A model generated the notes under the pieces. That model was not told where the DNA came from. It ran no database searches and was given only the letters and a program-made list of their open reading frames with translations. Shown piece after piece: positions 19,491 through 29,062 of a DNA stretch of 64,000 bases. Within the stretch, counting starts at the first letter, position 1. Each line of letters begins with the position of its first letter. Source of the DNA: Pseudomonas frederiksbergensis (lineage in GTDB: Bacteria; Pseudomonadota; Gammaproteobacteria; Pseudomonadales; Pseudomonadaceae); assembly GCF_001874645.1 (NCBI RefSeq), contig NZ_CP017886.1, forward strand, positions 5,632,501 to 5,696,500, read 5' to 3'. The position numbers and the translations under genes are program-made.

Positions 19491-19535
19491 GCCCACGCCG
19501 TTCATCTATTCAGTAAACGAACAACAGGTAACACC

Positions 19536-20699
19536 ATGAATTTCCAACTGACCCAAGAACAAGAAATGTTGGTGGACGCGGTACGCAGTTTTGTCGCCAA
19601 GGAATTGCTGCCCCACGAGGAAGCGGTCGATCGCGCCGACGAAGTCTCCCCGGAGCTGGCGGCACAGATTCGCGGCAAGGCGATTGCGGCGGGCTTTTAT
19701 GCCTTCAACATGCCTGAAGAAGTCGGCGGTGGCGGTCTAGATTACTTGTCCCAGGCGCTGATCGAGCGTGAGCTGTCCAAGGTTTCCTGGGCGCTGCATG
19801 TGTTTGTCGCGCGGCCATCGAAAATCCTCATGGCTTGCACCGGCCAACAGATCAACGATTACCTGCTGCCGTGCATTCAGGGCGAGAAGATCGACTGCTT
19901 CGCGTTGACCGAGCCAGGTGCCGGCTCCGATGCCAACGCGATCAAGACCCGCGCCGTGCGTGACGGTGATGACTTCGTCCTGAACGGCAGCAAGCACTTC
20001 ATCAGCCACGCCGGGCACGCCGATTTCGCCATCGTTTTCGCGGTCACCGACACCTACGAACACAACGGCCGCAAGCGCAACGCCGTGACCTCATTCCTGG
20101 TGGATCGCAATACCCCGGGCATGACCATTCGCCGTGGATCGAAGTGCGTGAGCAACCGTGGTTATCACACCTTCGAAATGTTCTTCGACGATTGCCGCGT
20201 ACCGGCCTCGAAAGTGTTGGGCGAAGTCGGCAAGGGCTGGGACGTCGCCAACGCCTGGCTGACTGCCGGGCGAGTGATGGTCGCGGCCAATTGCGTCGGC
20301 CAGGCCCAGCGCGCACTCGACGTGTCGCTGCAATGGGCGGCGGATCGTAAACAATTTGGCCAGCCGATCGGCACCTATCAGGGTGTGTCGTTCAAGTTGG
20401 CGGACATGGCGACGCAGATCCGTGCTGCCGAACTGCTGACCTTGCACACCGCCTGGAAAATGGACCAGGGCACGATGACCGATGGCGAGGCCGGGATGGC
20501 CAAGCTGTTCGCCAGTGAAGTGCTCGGTCGGGCCGCTGATGAGGCGGTGCAAATCTTTGGCGGCATGGGCCTGATGGATGAAGGGCCGGTGGAGCGTATC
20601 TGGCGTAACGCGCGGATCGAGCGGATCTGGGAGGGCACTTCGGAAATCCAGCGCCACATCATTTCCCGCGAGCTGCTGCGGCCGCTGCTGCTGCGCTGA
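19536..20699 (+). CDS. Acyl-CoA dehydrogenase
   Basis: A 387-residue flavoenzyme with the full acyl-CoA dehydrogenase fold. The FAD and substrate segments FALTEPGAGSDANAIKT and SNRGYHTFEMFFDDCRVPASKVLG are present, as are the Q-I-F-G-G-M-G helix end and the C-terminal IWEGTSEIQRHIISRELL. The Glu in the last segment occupies the place of the catalytic base of short-chain enzymes. It converts an acyl-CoA to the 2-enoyl-CoA and reduces electron-transfer flavoprotein. It lies 45 bp after the crotonase gene and 18 bp before the ligase gene, so the three are almost certainly one transcript. Confidence 0.88.
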   Translation: MNFQLTQEQEMLVDAVRSFVAKELLPHEEAVDRADEVSPELAAQIRGKAIAAGFYAFNMPEEVGGGGLDYLSQALIERELSKVSWALHVFVARPSKILMACTGQQINDYLLPCIQGEKIDCFALTEPGAGSDANAIKTRAVRDGDDFVLNGSKHFISHAGHADFAIVFAVTDTYEHNGRKRNAVTSFLVDRNTPGMTIRRGSKCVSNRGYHTFEMFFDDCRVPASKVLGEVGKGWDVANAWLTAGRVMVAANCVGQAQRALDVSLQWAADRKQFGQPIGTYQGVSFKLADMATQIRAAELLTLHTAWKMDQGTMTDGEAGMAKLFASEVLGRAADEAVQIFGGMGLMDEGPVERIWRNARIERIWEGTSEIQRHIISRELLRPLLLR

Positions 20700-20717
20700 T
20701 CGCCCCGGAGAATACCC

Positions 20718-22817
20718 ATGTCCCAGACGATTCGTGACAACCTCAAACGCCTGCTCGCGCCGCGCCATCTGGCGTTCGTTGGTGGTCGCAGCATGGCCCG
20801 GGCCCTCAAGCGCTGCGTTGATGGTGGCTACCTTGGGCAGATGTGGCTGGTTAACCCGCAGCACGAAAGCCTTGAAGGCGTGCCCTGTGTGCGCAGCATC
20901 GCCGAGCTGCCGTGCGCCCCGGACGCGGTGTTCGTCGCGACCAACCGTGAGTTGACCCTGACCTGCGTGGCCGAGTTGGCCGCCAGGGGGGCGGGCGGGG
21001 TGATCTGTTATGCCTCCGGTTTTGCCGAGACCGGCGCCGAAGGTCAGGCACTGCAACAACAGTTGCTCAAGGTCGCCGGCAACATGGCCTTGCTTGGCCC
21101 CAACTGCTACGGCCTGCTGGATTACCTGCACAGCTCGGCGCTGTGGCCGGTGGCCCACGGCGGTAAACCGGTGGAGAAGGGCGTTGCGGTGCTGACCCAG
21201 AGCGGCAACTTTGCCTACAACCTGTCGATGAGCGACCGCTCGCTGCCGGTGGCCTACATGGCCTCGGTCGGCAATCAGGCGCAACTCGGCATTGCCGAAT
21301 TGATGGACGTGTTGCTCGACGAGCCTCGGGTCACCGCCATCGGCTTGCATCTGGAAGGTTTGAAAAACGTTCCAGGGTTTGCCCGGGCGGCGCACAAGGC
21401 GCTGGAGAAGGGCATTCCGATCATCGCCTTGAAAACCGGCGTGTCGCAGATCGGCGCGGAACTGGCTCTCAGTCACACCAGCTCGCTGTCGGGCTCCGAT
21501 GCGCTGTACGACAGCCTGTTCGCGCGCCTTGGGGTGATCCGCGTCAGTGGGCCGGTAAGCTTCGTCGAAACCCTCAAGGCTGCGGCGTGCGGCAAGCTGC
21601 CGGCCGGCAACAGCCTGATCGCACTGGCCTGTTCTGGCGGTGATGCCGGGTTGATTGCCGACTATGCCGAACGCAACGACCTGAGCTTGCCCACGCTTGA
21701 TGAGCGTCAAACTGATGAGCTGGCACAGGTCCTGCCGAGCTACGCCAACCTGGTCAATCCACTGGATTTCACCACCGCGATATGGGGTGATGGCGACGCC
21801 TTGAATCGCATGCTCGACAGTGCCCTGCGCACCGACGCCGATGCGGCGATGCTGGTGCTGGACTATCCGGCAGAGTTCACCGGCGAACGCAAGGAATGCG
21901 ACCTGCTGCTGGAGTTGTACTGCGCAGCGCTGGTTCGGCACGGCAAGACCGGTTTCGTCACCTCGGCTTTTCCCGAACTGCTGCCGGCCAGTGCGCGTGA
22001 GCGTCTGCATGCTCAGGGCGTGGCCGCGTTGCAAGGTGTGGAAGATGGACTGGCCGCGTGGGGCCGCATCGCCGGTTATCAGCGCAATCGCCGGGCGTTG
22101 CTGGCCCTAGGCGAATCGGCACTGGTGCCGCTGTGTCCGCAAGCGTTGGCAGGCGTTGGCCAGTTGCTCAATGAGTGGGACTCCAAACAGGCATTGCGTG
22201 CGTTTGGTCTGCCAACGCCGAACGGTGTGTTGAGCACCCCGAATAAGGCGCTGAATGATGCCAATGCGCTGGGTTATCCCTTGGTGCTGAAGGCCGTCAG
22301 CGCGCAACTGCCGCACAAAACCGAAGCCGGCGCCGTGGCGCTGAACCTGAAGGATGGCGCCGCCCTGAGCGCCGCATTGGAAACCATGCGCGCGAGCATT
22401 GCCGATTACGCGCCGGATGTACCGTTCGATCAACTGCTGCTGGAGCCCATGGCCACACCGCCATTGGCCGAACTGATTGTTGGCATCAAACGCGAAAACG
22501 ACTTTGGCCTGGCCTTGGTGATCGGTGCTGGCGGGATTCTGGTGGAGTTGCTCAAGGACAGTCGCAGTCTGCTGCTGCCGACCACCGATGGCGCGATTCG
22601 CGGGGCGTTGTTGGGCCTGCGCAGTGCCGCTTTGTTGCAAGGTTTTCGCGGTCGTCAAGCGGCGGATCTGGACGCGCTGGTGGCGGCGATCCGCGCAGTT
22701 GCCGATTACGCCTGCGAGAACGCCGGGCAATTGCTGGAACTCGATGTGAACCCATTGTTGGTCGGTGCCCACGGCACGACGGCGGTCGATGCGTTGATTC
22801 GCCTTGGCCACAAGTGA
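20718..22817 (+). CDS. ADP-forming acyl-CoA synthetase (acetate-CoA ligase family)
   Basis: A 699-residue single-chain NDP-forming acyl-CoA ligase. A CoA-binding Rossmann domain fills about residues 10-140. The succinyl-CoA-ligase-like domains follow, including ALSHTSSLSGSD, where the phosphorylated His lies (about residue 255). An ATP-grasp_5 domain makes up about residues 480-699 (YPLVLKAVSAQLPHKTEAGAV). It activates a carboxylic acid to its CoA thioester using ATP and CoA, yielding ADP and phosphate. Position between the dehydrogenase and aruI suggests activation of an arginine-derived acid such as 4-guanidinobutyrate, which is untested inference. Confidence 0.85.
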   Translation: MSQTIRDNLKRLLAPRHLAFVGGRSMARALKRCVDGGYLGQMWLVNPQHESLEGVPCVRSIAELPCAPDAVFVATNRELTLTCVAELAARGAGGVICYASGFAETGAEGQALQQQLLKVAGNMALLGPNCYGLLDYLHSSALWPVAHGGKPVEKGVAVLTQSGNFAYNLSMSDRSLPVAYMASVGNQAQLGIAELMDVLLDEPRVTAIGLHLEGLKNVPGFARAAHKALEKGIPIIALKTGVSQIGAELALSHTSSLSGSDALYDSLFARLGVIRVSGPVSFVETLKAAACGKLPAGNSLIALACSGGDAGLIADYAERNDLSLPTLDERQTDELAQVLPSYANLVNPLDFTTAIWGDGDALNRMLDSALRTDADAAMLVLDYPAEFTGERKECDLLLELYCAALVRHGKTGFVTSAFPELLPASARERLHAQGVAALQGVEDGLAAWGRIAGYQRNRRALLALGESALVPLCPQALAGVGQLLNEWDSKQALRAFGLPTPNGVLSTPNKALNDANALGYPLVLKAVSAQLPHKTEAGAVALNLKDGAALSAALETMRASIADYAPDVPFDQLLLEPMATPPLAELIVGIKRENDFGLALVIGAGGILVELLKDSRSLLLPTTDGAIRGALLGLRSAALLQGFRGRQAADLDALVAAIRAVADYACENAGQLLELDVNPLLVGAHGTTAVDALIRLGHK

Positions 22818-22827
22818 GGATATAAAC

Positions 22828-24435
22828 ATGCAAACCACGACATTGACCGGCGGCCAGGCTCTGGTACGCCTGCTGGCCAACTACGGCGTCGACACCGTGT
22901 TCGGTATTCCCGGGGTGCACACCCTGGAGCTGTATCGCGGTCTGCCCGGCAGCGGCATTCGCCACGTGTTGACCCGCCACGAGCAAGGCGCCAGTTTCAT
23001 GGCCGACGGCTATGCGCGGGTCAGCGGCAAACCGGGCGTGTGTTTCATCATCACCGGACCTGGCGTGACCAATGCCGCGACCGGTATCGGTCAGGCCTAT
23101 GCCGACTCGATTCCGATGCTGGTGATTTCCAGCGTCAACCACACCGCCAGCCTCGGCAAGGGTTGGGGTTGCCTGCACGAAACCCAGGACCAGCGCGCCA
23201 TGACCGCGCCGATCACCGCGTTCTCGGCGGTGGCGTTGAGCACCGAGGACCTGCCCGAGCTGATCGCCCGTGCTTACGCGGTATTTGATAGCGAACGGCC
23301 ACGCCCGGTGCACATCTCGGTGCCGCTGGACGTGTTATCGGCGCAAGTGACCCGCGACTGGAGCCATGAAGTGGTGCGTCGCCCTGGCCGCGGCGTACCG
23401 GCAGCCACTGCGCTGGACCATGCCGTGGCCAGGCTGCAGTCGGCCAAGCGGCCGATGATTATTGCCGGTGGCGGAGCCTTGAACGCGGCGCAGGAACTTC
23501 AGAGCCTCAGCACCCGATTGGCAGCGCCGGTTTTCACCAGCGTCGCCGGTAAAGGCTTGTTGCCGCCGGGAGCACCACTGAATGCCGGCTCGACCTTGTG
23601 CGTGACACCTGGCTGGCAACTGATCGCCGAGGCCGACGTGGTGCTGGCGGTCGGCACCGAAATGGCCGACACCGATTTCTGGCGCGAGCGCCTGCCCCTG
23701 AACGCCGAACTGCTGCGCGTGGACATCGACCCGCGCAAGTTCAACGACTTTTATCCGTGTGCAGTGGCGTTGCACGGCGATGCACAACAAACCCTCGCCG
23801 CGTTGCTGGAACGCCTGTCGCCTGCCACCCGGGATGCCAGCGCGGCGATTGCGGCTGTCGCTGCATTGCGAGAAGCGGTGAAGGCCGGTCACGGCCCGTT
23901 GCAGTCGATTCATCAGGCGATTCTTGAGCGCATCGCCGCCGAGCTGCCGGACAACGCGTTTATCAGCACCGACATGACCCAGCTGGCCTACACCGGCAAC
24001 TACGCCTTCAACAGTCTGGCGCCGCGCAGTTGGCTGCATCCGACCGGCTACGGCACGTTGGGTTACGGTTTGCCGGCGGGCATCGGCGCCAAGTTCGGTG
24101 CACCGCAGCGACCGGGGCTGGTGCTGGTCGGCGACGGCGGTTTTCTCTACACCGCGCAGGAACTGGCGACTGCCGTAGAGGAACTGGACAGCCCGCTGGT
24201 GGTGTTGCTGTGGAACAACGACGCACTGGGGCAGATTCGCGACGACATGTTGGGGCTGGATATCGAGCCGATTGGCGTACTGCCGCGCAACCCGGATTTC
24301 GCCGCCCTTGGTCGTGCATTCGGTTGCAGCGTGAGCCAGCCGCAAAGTCTGGCTGAGCTGCAAACCGATTTGCGCCACGGCTTCAAACGCAACGGCGTGA
24401 CCCTGATCGAACTCAAGCATGCGTGCGCGCACTGA
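22828..24435 (+). CDS. aruI: 2-Ketoarginine (5-guanidino-2-oxopentanoate) decarboxylase
   Basis: A 535-residue thiamine-diphosphate enzyme. It has the three expected domains: PYR with the catalytic Glu in TRHEQGASFMADGYARV (about residue 52), the central domain, and the PP domain with the GDGGFLYTAQELATA...WNND metal/ThDP motif (about residues 435-470). It decarboxylates 2-ketoarginine to 4-guanidinobutyraldehyde in the arginine transaminase pathway. The assignment rests on strong resemblance to P. aeruginosa AruI and the adjacent aruH. ATG 22828 is supported by GAGGAT, which overlaps the stop of the ligase gene; the longer frame from 22804 lies in that gene. Confidence 0.9.
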   Translation: MQTTTLTGGQALVRLLANYGVDTVFGIPGVHTLELYRGLPGSGIRHVLTRHEQGASFMADGYARVSGKPGVCFIITGPGVTNAATGIGQAYADSIPMLVISSVNHTASLGKGWGCLHETQDQRAMTAPITAFSAVALSTEDLPELIARAYAVFDSERPRPVHISVPLDVLSAQVTRDWSHEVVRRPGRGVPAATALDHAVARLQSAKRPMIIAGGGALNAAQELQSLSTRLAAPVFTSVAGKGLLPPGAPLNAGSTLCVTPGWQLIAEADVVLAVGTEMADTDFWRERLPLNAELLRVDIDPRKFNDFYPCAVALHGDAQQTLAALLERLSPATRDASAAIAAVAALREAVKAGHGPLQSIHQAILERIAAELPDNAFISTDMTQLAYTGNYAFNSLAPRSWLHPTGYGTLGYGLPAGIGAKFGAPQRPGLVLVGDGGFLYTAQELATAVEELDSPLVVLLWNNDALGQIRDDMLGLDIEPIGVLPRNPDFAALGRAFGCSVSQPQSLAELQTDLRHGFKRNGVTLIELKHACAH

Positions 24436-24489
24436 CTTTCAACCTGACTTCCAACCATTGTTGCAGGACTTTTTTAAGGGGATGGGGCC

Positions 24490-25680
24490 ATGCGCTTTTC
24501 CGATCTGACTCAACGTATCGCCGGTGACGGCGCCGCCGCCTGGGACATTCATTACCGTGCACTGGCGTTGCAAGAACAGGGCGAAGACATTCTGCTGCTG
24601 TCGGTGGGCGACCCGGATTTCGATACGCCGGTGCCGATTGTGCAGGCTGCCATCGACAGCCTGTTGTCCGGCAACACCCACTACGCCGAAGTGCGTGGCA
24701 AGCGCGCTCTGCGTGAAAGCATCGCCAAGCGTCATCAACTGCGCAGCGGCCAGCAGGTTTCGGCCGATCAGGTCACCGTGCTCGCCGGGGCGCAATGTGC
24801 GCTGTTCAGCGTCGCTCAGTGTGTGCTCAACCCGGGCGATGAAGTGATCGTCGCCGAGCCGATGTATGTCACGTATGAAGCGGTGTTCGGTGCTTGCGGT
24901 GCGGTGGTGATTCCGGTGCCGGTGCGTTCCGAAAACGGCTTTCGGGTACGGCCCGAAGACATCGCCGCCCGTATCACGCCGCGCACTCGGGCGCTGGCGC
25001 TGAACAGCCCGCACAACCCGTCGGGCGCCAGTCTGCCGCGAACCACCTGGCAGGCGCTGGCCGAACTGTGCATCGCCCATGACCTGTGGCTGATTTCCGA
25101 TGAGGTCTACAGCGAATTGTTATTCGAGGGCGAACACGTCAGCCCGGCCAGTTTGCCGGGCATGGCCGAGCGCACCGCGACGCTGAATAGCCTGTCGAAA
25201 TCCCACGCCATGACTGGCTGGCGAGTCGGCTGGGTGGTGGCGCCGCAATCATTGGCGGCGCATCTGGAAAACCTCGCGCTGTGCATGCTTTACGGCTCGC
25301 CAGACTTTGTTCAGGACGCCGCTGTCGTGGCGCTGGAAAGCAACTTGCCGGAGCTGGCAGCCATGCGCGAGGCCTATCGCCAGCGCCGCGATCTGGTCTG
25401 CGAAAGCCTCGCTGATTGCCCCGGTGTACGCCCGTTGAAGCCGGACGGTGGAATGTTCGTGATGGTCGACATCCGTGAAGCCGGGCTCAGCGCCCAGGCG
25501 TTTGCCGATCGCTTGCTCGACCGGCATGGCGTGTCGGTGCTGGCCGGTGAAGCGTTTGGCCCGAGTGCCGCCGGGCATATTCGTTTGGGGCTGGTGGTGG
25601 GGGCGCAACCGTTGCGCGATGCCTGCCAGCGGATCGCCCGTTGTGCCAGTGAACTGATGGAGGCCCAGCTCCATGCGTAA
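24490..25680 (+). CDS. aruH: Arginine:pyruvate transaminase
   Basis: A 396-residue fold-type I PLP aminotransferase. Seen are the VGDPDFDTP N-terminal segment, NSPHNPSGASLP and the PLP lysine in SLSKSHAMTGWRVGW (about residue 237), with the phosphate-binding Arg in the same segment. The sequence agrees almost residue for residue with my memory of P. aeruginosa AruH, which transfers the alpha-amino group of L-arginine to pyruvate to give 2-ketoarginine and alanine. A strong AAGGGG Shine-Dalgarno precedes ATG 24490. The gene overlaps the following aldehyde dehydrogenase gene by 8 bp. Confidence 0.94.
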   Translation: MRFSDLTQRIAGDGAAAWDIHYRALALQEQGEDILLLSVGDPDFDTPVPIVQAAIDSLLSGNTHYAEVRGKRALRESIAKRHQLRSGQQVSADQVTVLAGAQCALFSVAQCVLNPGDEVIVAEPMYVTYEAVFGACGAVVIPVPVRSENGFRVRPEDIAARITPRTRALALNSPHNPSGASLPRTTWQALAELCIAHDLWLISDEVYSELLFEGEHVSPASLPGMAERTATLNSLSKSHAMTGWRVGWVVAPQSLAAHLENLALCMLYGSPDFVQDAAVVALESNLPELAAMREAYRQRRDLVCESLADCPGVRPLKPDGGMFVMVDIREAGLSAQAFADRLLDRHGVSVLAGEAFGPSAAGHIRLGLVVGAQPLRDACQRIARCASELMEAQLHA

Positions 25681-27088
25681 GCACACGGCGCTGTTTATTG
25701 ATGGACGCTGGCAAACGCCCTCAGGGCAAGGCATCGCCGAGGTGATCAACCCGGCGACTGAAGAAGTGGCAGGTTCGGTGCCGCTGGGTGACGAGCGCGA
25801 TGTCGAGCACGCGGTGGCCGCAGCACGTCGAGCCTTCGGACCCTGGTCACGGACGCCGTCCAGCGTACGCGCTGGTTACATCCGGGCCCTTGCCGAGCAG
25901 TTGCGTATGCGGGCCGATGAGATGGCCGCGGTGATCACCGCCGAACTGGGGATGCCGGTGCAATGGTGCCGTTCGGTTCAGGTGGATGGGCCGATTATCG
26001 GACTGGAGCAGTACGTCGAACTCGCCGGCTTGATGGATGAAGTGCGCGAGGTCGGCAATTCGCTGGTTATTCGCGAGGCGGTGGGCGTCTGCGCCTTTAT
26101 CAATCCGTGGAACTACCCGCTGCATCAACTGATCGGCAAGCTCGCACCGGCACTGGCCGCCGGTTGCACCGTGGTGGTCAAGCCAAGTCAGGAGACCCCG
26201 CTGCACGCTTTTTTGCTGGCGCAGATGATCGACGCCATCGGCTTGCCGGCGGGCGTGTTCAACCTGGTCAGTGGGCCGGGTTCGAAGGTCGGCGAAGCGC
26301 TGGCCAAACACCCGGACGTGGACATGGTGTCGTTCACCGGCTCCACCGGCGCCGGTGTGCGGGTGGCGCAAGCGGCGGCGCCTTCGGTGAAGCGCGTCTG
26401 CCTGGAACTGGGCGGCAAGTCGCCGCTGCTGATTGCCGAGGACGCGGATCTGGCCGCCGCGGTGCGCTACGGCGTGCAGGACGTGATGATCAACTCCGGG
26501 CAGACCTGCACCGCGTTGACCCGCATGTTGCTACCGGCCAGTCGTTACGCCGAGGCGGTGGAGCTGGCGCTGGCAGAAACCTTGAATTTACGGATGGGCG
26601 ATCCGCTCGACCCGCAAAGCTTCCTCGGGCCGATGTGCTCGGCGGCCCAGCGCCGCACTGTGCGTGACTACATTCAGGTCGGTCAGCAAGAAGGTGCACG
26701 GCTGGTGTGTGGCGGCGACACGGCGCAGGCGTTCGAGCGTGGTTACTACGTCAGCCCGACCGTGTTTGCTGATGTCGACAACCGGATGCGCATCGCTCAG
26801 GAAGAAATCTTCGGTCCGGTGCTGTGCCTGATTCCTTACGCCGATGAAGCACAGGCGATTCAGATCGCCAACGATTCACCGTTTGGCCTGTCCAGCGGTG
26901 TCTGGGCCGGCAGCGCTGACCGGGCCTTGCAACTCGGTCGTCAATTGCGTGCGGGCCAGTGTTTCCTGAATGGCGCGGCATTCAATTACCAGGCGCCGTT
27001 TGGTGGTTACAAACAGTCGGGCAACGGCCGCGAATGGGGGGAAGAAGGGCTCAACGAGTTTGTCGAAGTGAAGGCGATCCAGGTGTGA
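25673..27088 (+). CDS. Aldehyde dehydrogenase, probably for 4-guanidinobutyraldehyde
   Basis: A 471-residue NAD(P)-dependent aldehyde dehydrogenase of usual length. NPWNYPLHQLIGKLAPALAAG forms the Rossmann entry, LELGGKSP carries the catalytic Glu, and NSGQTCTALTR carries the nucleophilic Cys (about residue 282). QAPFGGYKQSGNGREWG is the C-terminal signature. Its start lies inside the last codons of aruH (ATGCGTAA), so it is co-translated with the transaminase. The aldehyde made by AruI needs oxidation to 4-guanidinobutyrate, which makes it the natural substrate (inference). Confidence 0.88.
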   Translation: MRKHTALFIDGRWQTPSGQGIAEVINPATEEVAGSVPLGDERDVEHAVAAARRAFGPWSRTPSSVRAGYIRALAEQLRMRADEMAAVITAELGMPVQWCRSVQVDGPIIGLEQYVELAGLMDEVREVGNSLVIREAVGVCAFINPWNYPLHQLIGKLAPALAAGCTVVVKPSQETPLHAFLLAQMIDAIGLPAGVFNLVSGPGSKVGEALAKHPDVDMVSFTGSTGAGVRVAQAAAPSVKRVCLELGGKSPLLIAEDADLAAAVRYGVQDVMINSGQTCTALTRMLLPASRYAEAVELALAETLNLRMGDPLDPQSFLGPMCSAAQRRTVRDYIQVGQQEGARLVCGGDTAQAFERGYYVSPTVFADVDNRMRIAQEEIFGPVLCLIPYADEAQAIQIANDSPFGLSSGVWAGSADRALQLGRQLRAGQCFLNGAAFNYQAPFGGYKQSGNGREWGEEGLNEFVEVKAIQV

Positions 27089-27157
27089 GGGCGAGATGAG
27101 TCCACGTACGCAATACCGTCTTCAATCACAACGTTTGCAAACGTCTAAGGAATTGCC

Positions 27158-27880
27158 ATGAAAGTACTGATCGTCCACGCCCATCCAGAGCCAAAATCCT
27201 TTACCGCCGCACTGCGTGACCAGGCGGTTGCCACCCTTGAAGCCCAGGGGCATGAGGTCCAGGTCAGCGACCTGTACGCCATGAACTGGAACCCGGTGGC
27301 CAGTAGCAATGACTTTTCTTCGCGGGAAAATCCGGAGTATCTGGTCTACGCGCTGGAGCAACGCCTGGGCGTGAAGAACCAGTCGCTGGCGGCGGATATC
27401 CAGTCTGAACTCGACAAGCTGTTGTGGGCGGATTTGTTGATCCTCAACTTCCCGATTTTTTGGTTCTCCGCCCCGGCCATGCTCAAGGGCTGGATCGACC
27501 GGGTGCTGGTGTCCGGCGTTTGTTATGGCGGCAAGCGCTTTTACGATCAGGGCGGGTTAAGCGGCAAGAAAGCCCTGGTAAGCGTAACCCTGGGCGGACG
27601 CGAGCACATGTTCGGTGACGGCGCGATTCACGGCCCGTTGCAGGATATGCTGCGGCCGATCTTGCGCGGCACCTTGTCCTACGTCGGGTTCGACGTTCTG
27701 GAACCGTTCGTGGCCTGGCATGTGCCTTACATCAGCGATGAGGCGCGTCAGGCGTTCCTGGAAGATTACCGCCTGCGCCTGGAGCACCTTGGCGACGAGC
27801 AACCGCTTGAGTTCCCGCGGTTGTCGCAGTTCGACGAGCAGCTGTATCCGTTGCGCCAACCGGCAGCCGCTGACGCCTGA
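27158..27880 (+). CDS. Flavodoxin-fold NAD(P)H oxidoreductase (quinone reductase-like)
   Basis: A 240-residue flavodoxin_2 family protein. The FMN-phosphate loop HAHPEPKSFTAAL (residues 7-19), the LILNFPIFWFSAPAMLKGWIDRV segment and SVTLGGREHMFG are typical of NQO1/MdaB-type quinone reductases. It follows the aldehyde dehydrogenase by 69 bp and matches the probable quinone oxidoreductase beside aruH in P. aeruginosa. Its role in arginine use is unclear; protection from quinone redox cycling is the general family role. Confidence 0.85.
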   Translation: MKVLIVHAHPEPKSFTAALRDQAVATLEAQGHEVQVSDLYAMNWNPVASSNDFSSRENPEYLVYALEQRLGVKNQSLAADIQSELDKLLWADLLILNFPIFWFSAPAMLKGWIDRVLVSGVCYGGKRFYDQGGLSGKKALVSVTLGGREHMFGDGAIHGPLQDMLRPILRGTLSYVGFDVLEPFVAWHVPYISDEARQAFLEDYRLRLEHLGDEQPLEFPRLSQFDEQLYPLRQPAAADA

Positions 27881-27896
27881 TCAGGAACCCACACCT

Positions 27897-27985
27897 TGTG
27901 GGAGCGAGCCTGCTCGCGATACGGTGTTTCATTCAACATCAATGCTGACCGACAGTCCGCTATCGCGAGCAAGCTCGCTCCCACA
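27897..27985. repeat. REP doublet, GTGGGAGCGAGC type
   Basis: Arms 27897-27921 and 27961-27985 (24 of 25 positions complementary) of the common fluorescent-pseudomonad repeat starting TGTGGGAGCGAGC, enclosing 39 bp. It lies 16 bp after the aru-region stop codon and is likely part of transcript termination or mRNA 3' stabilisation. Confidence 0.85.
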
Positions 27986-28102
27986 TTAGGTTATGCGTGG
28001 ATCTCACTGATGGGCTCGACGCAATTCCTTTCTATGCAGGTGTAGGTCACAACGCAAGGACGCGTAGCCCCTGACGAACACAGATGACGGCTGGCGGAAA
28101 CC

Positions 28103-28253
28103 GTTGTAGCAGCTACCGAGCCTGCGAGGCTGCGTTCGAGGACGTAGTCCTCGCAAAGCCAACCGACGCGGTATGCCTGGAAGATCGCGCTGCCTGGTTT
28201 TGCGACGGCTGCGCCGCCGAACGCAGCCTCGCGCTGCTCGGCAGCTGCTACGG
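28103..28253. repeat. Long imperfect palindrome, degraded copy of the 9917-10071 type
   Basis: Left arm (28103-28138) and right arm (28218-28253) carry the TAGCAGCTACCGAGCCTGCG / CGGCAGCTGCTA pair seen in perfect form at 9917-10071. Here they have several mismatches and an 79-bp centre. Together with the REP at 27897 it accounts for much of the gene-free stretch 27881-28442. The remaining 28254-28442 holds only the upstream region of the SYLF gene, and I see no further gene there. Confidence 0.7.
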
Positions 28254-28442
28254 ACTGCGTTGATCCTTCCTCAGCCGTTCACCCCCATTCGGGGTATGGC
28301 GCCGTTTCAGACGCTGGCAGTGTGCGCCACCGAACAGACATGGGCCGGTGGCTACTCCACTCTAGTGAAAAGTCGGCGGCTGCCAATCCTGCGGATTATC
28401 GGCTCGCCGCATCATGTACATCGCTGATATCGGAGTACAACC

Positions 28443-29003
28443 ATGACAACCTCACTACGTTCGCTTCTGTTTATCGCTCTCACAACCCTGTCGCTGGCTT
28501 CAACAGGTTTGCTCAATACTGCAAGCGCCGCGACGGCCGCAGACCTGGACCAGGATTCCCGGCATGCCTTGCAAATCCTCTACAAAGCCAATCCGGTGGC
28601 CGAGACCATGTCGCGCACTGCCAAGGCTGTGCTGGTGTTCCCTAAAGTTATCAAGGCGGGCCTGGTGTTTGGTGGCAGTTATGGTGAAGGGGTCATGTTC
28701 AGCGGCTCAAAAGTAGACAGTTACTACAACACAGTGACCGGTTCATGGGGCTTGCAGGCGGGTGCCCAGTCCTATGCATATGCCGTGTTCCTGATGACTG
28801 ACAAGGCGGTTAAGTATGTACGTGAGACCAAGGGCTGGGAAGTTGGCGTGGGCCCGACCGTCGTGCTGGTTGACCAAGGGCTGGCGAAAAACCTGTCGAG
28901 TTCTACCTTGAAGGACGATGCTTACGCGTTTGTCTTTGACCAGCAAGGCCTGATGGCGGGCGTCAGCATTGAAGGCACCAAGATTTCGCTGATCAAACGG
29001 TAA
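28443..29003 (+). CDS. SYLF/Ysc84-domain secreted protein
   Basis: A 186-residue precursor with a clear signal peptide (about residues 1-30, ending SAA). The mature part has the SYLF (Ysc84) lipid-binding domain: AKAVLVFPKVIKAGLVFGGSYGEGVM, GLQAGAQSYAYAVFLMTD and the repeated GVGPTVVLVD strand. Bacterial members are periplasmic or outer-membrane associated and their function is little known; eukaryotic relatives bind phosphoinositides. GGAG upstream supports ATG 28443. It stands alone at the start of a run of small plus-strand genes. Confidence 0.85.
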   Translation: MTTSLRSLLFIALTTLSLASTGLLNTASAATAADLDQDSRHALQILYKANPVAETMSRTAKAVLVFPKVIKAGLVFGGSYGEGVMFSGSKVDSYYNTVTGSWGLQAGAQSYAYAVFLMTDKAVKYVRETKGWEVGVGPTVVLVDQGLAKNLSSSTLKDDAYAFVFDQQGLMAGVSIEGTKISLIKR

Positions 29004-29062
29004 GTCCCCAAAACTACCGATTCAGAGCCAGAGCCCAGGCGTGCGCTTCAGCAGGAGTTGTC

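Noticed and set aside
20091..22034. A 647-codon minus-strand ORF opposite the acyl-CoA genes
   Set aside because: Shadow frame; composition not protein-like and no ribosome site.
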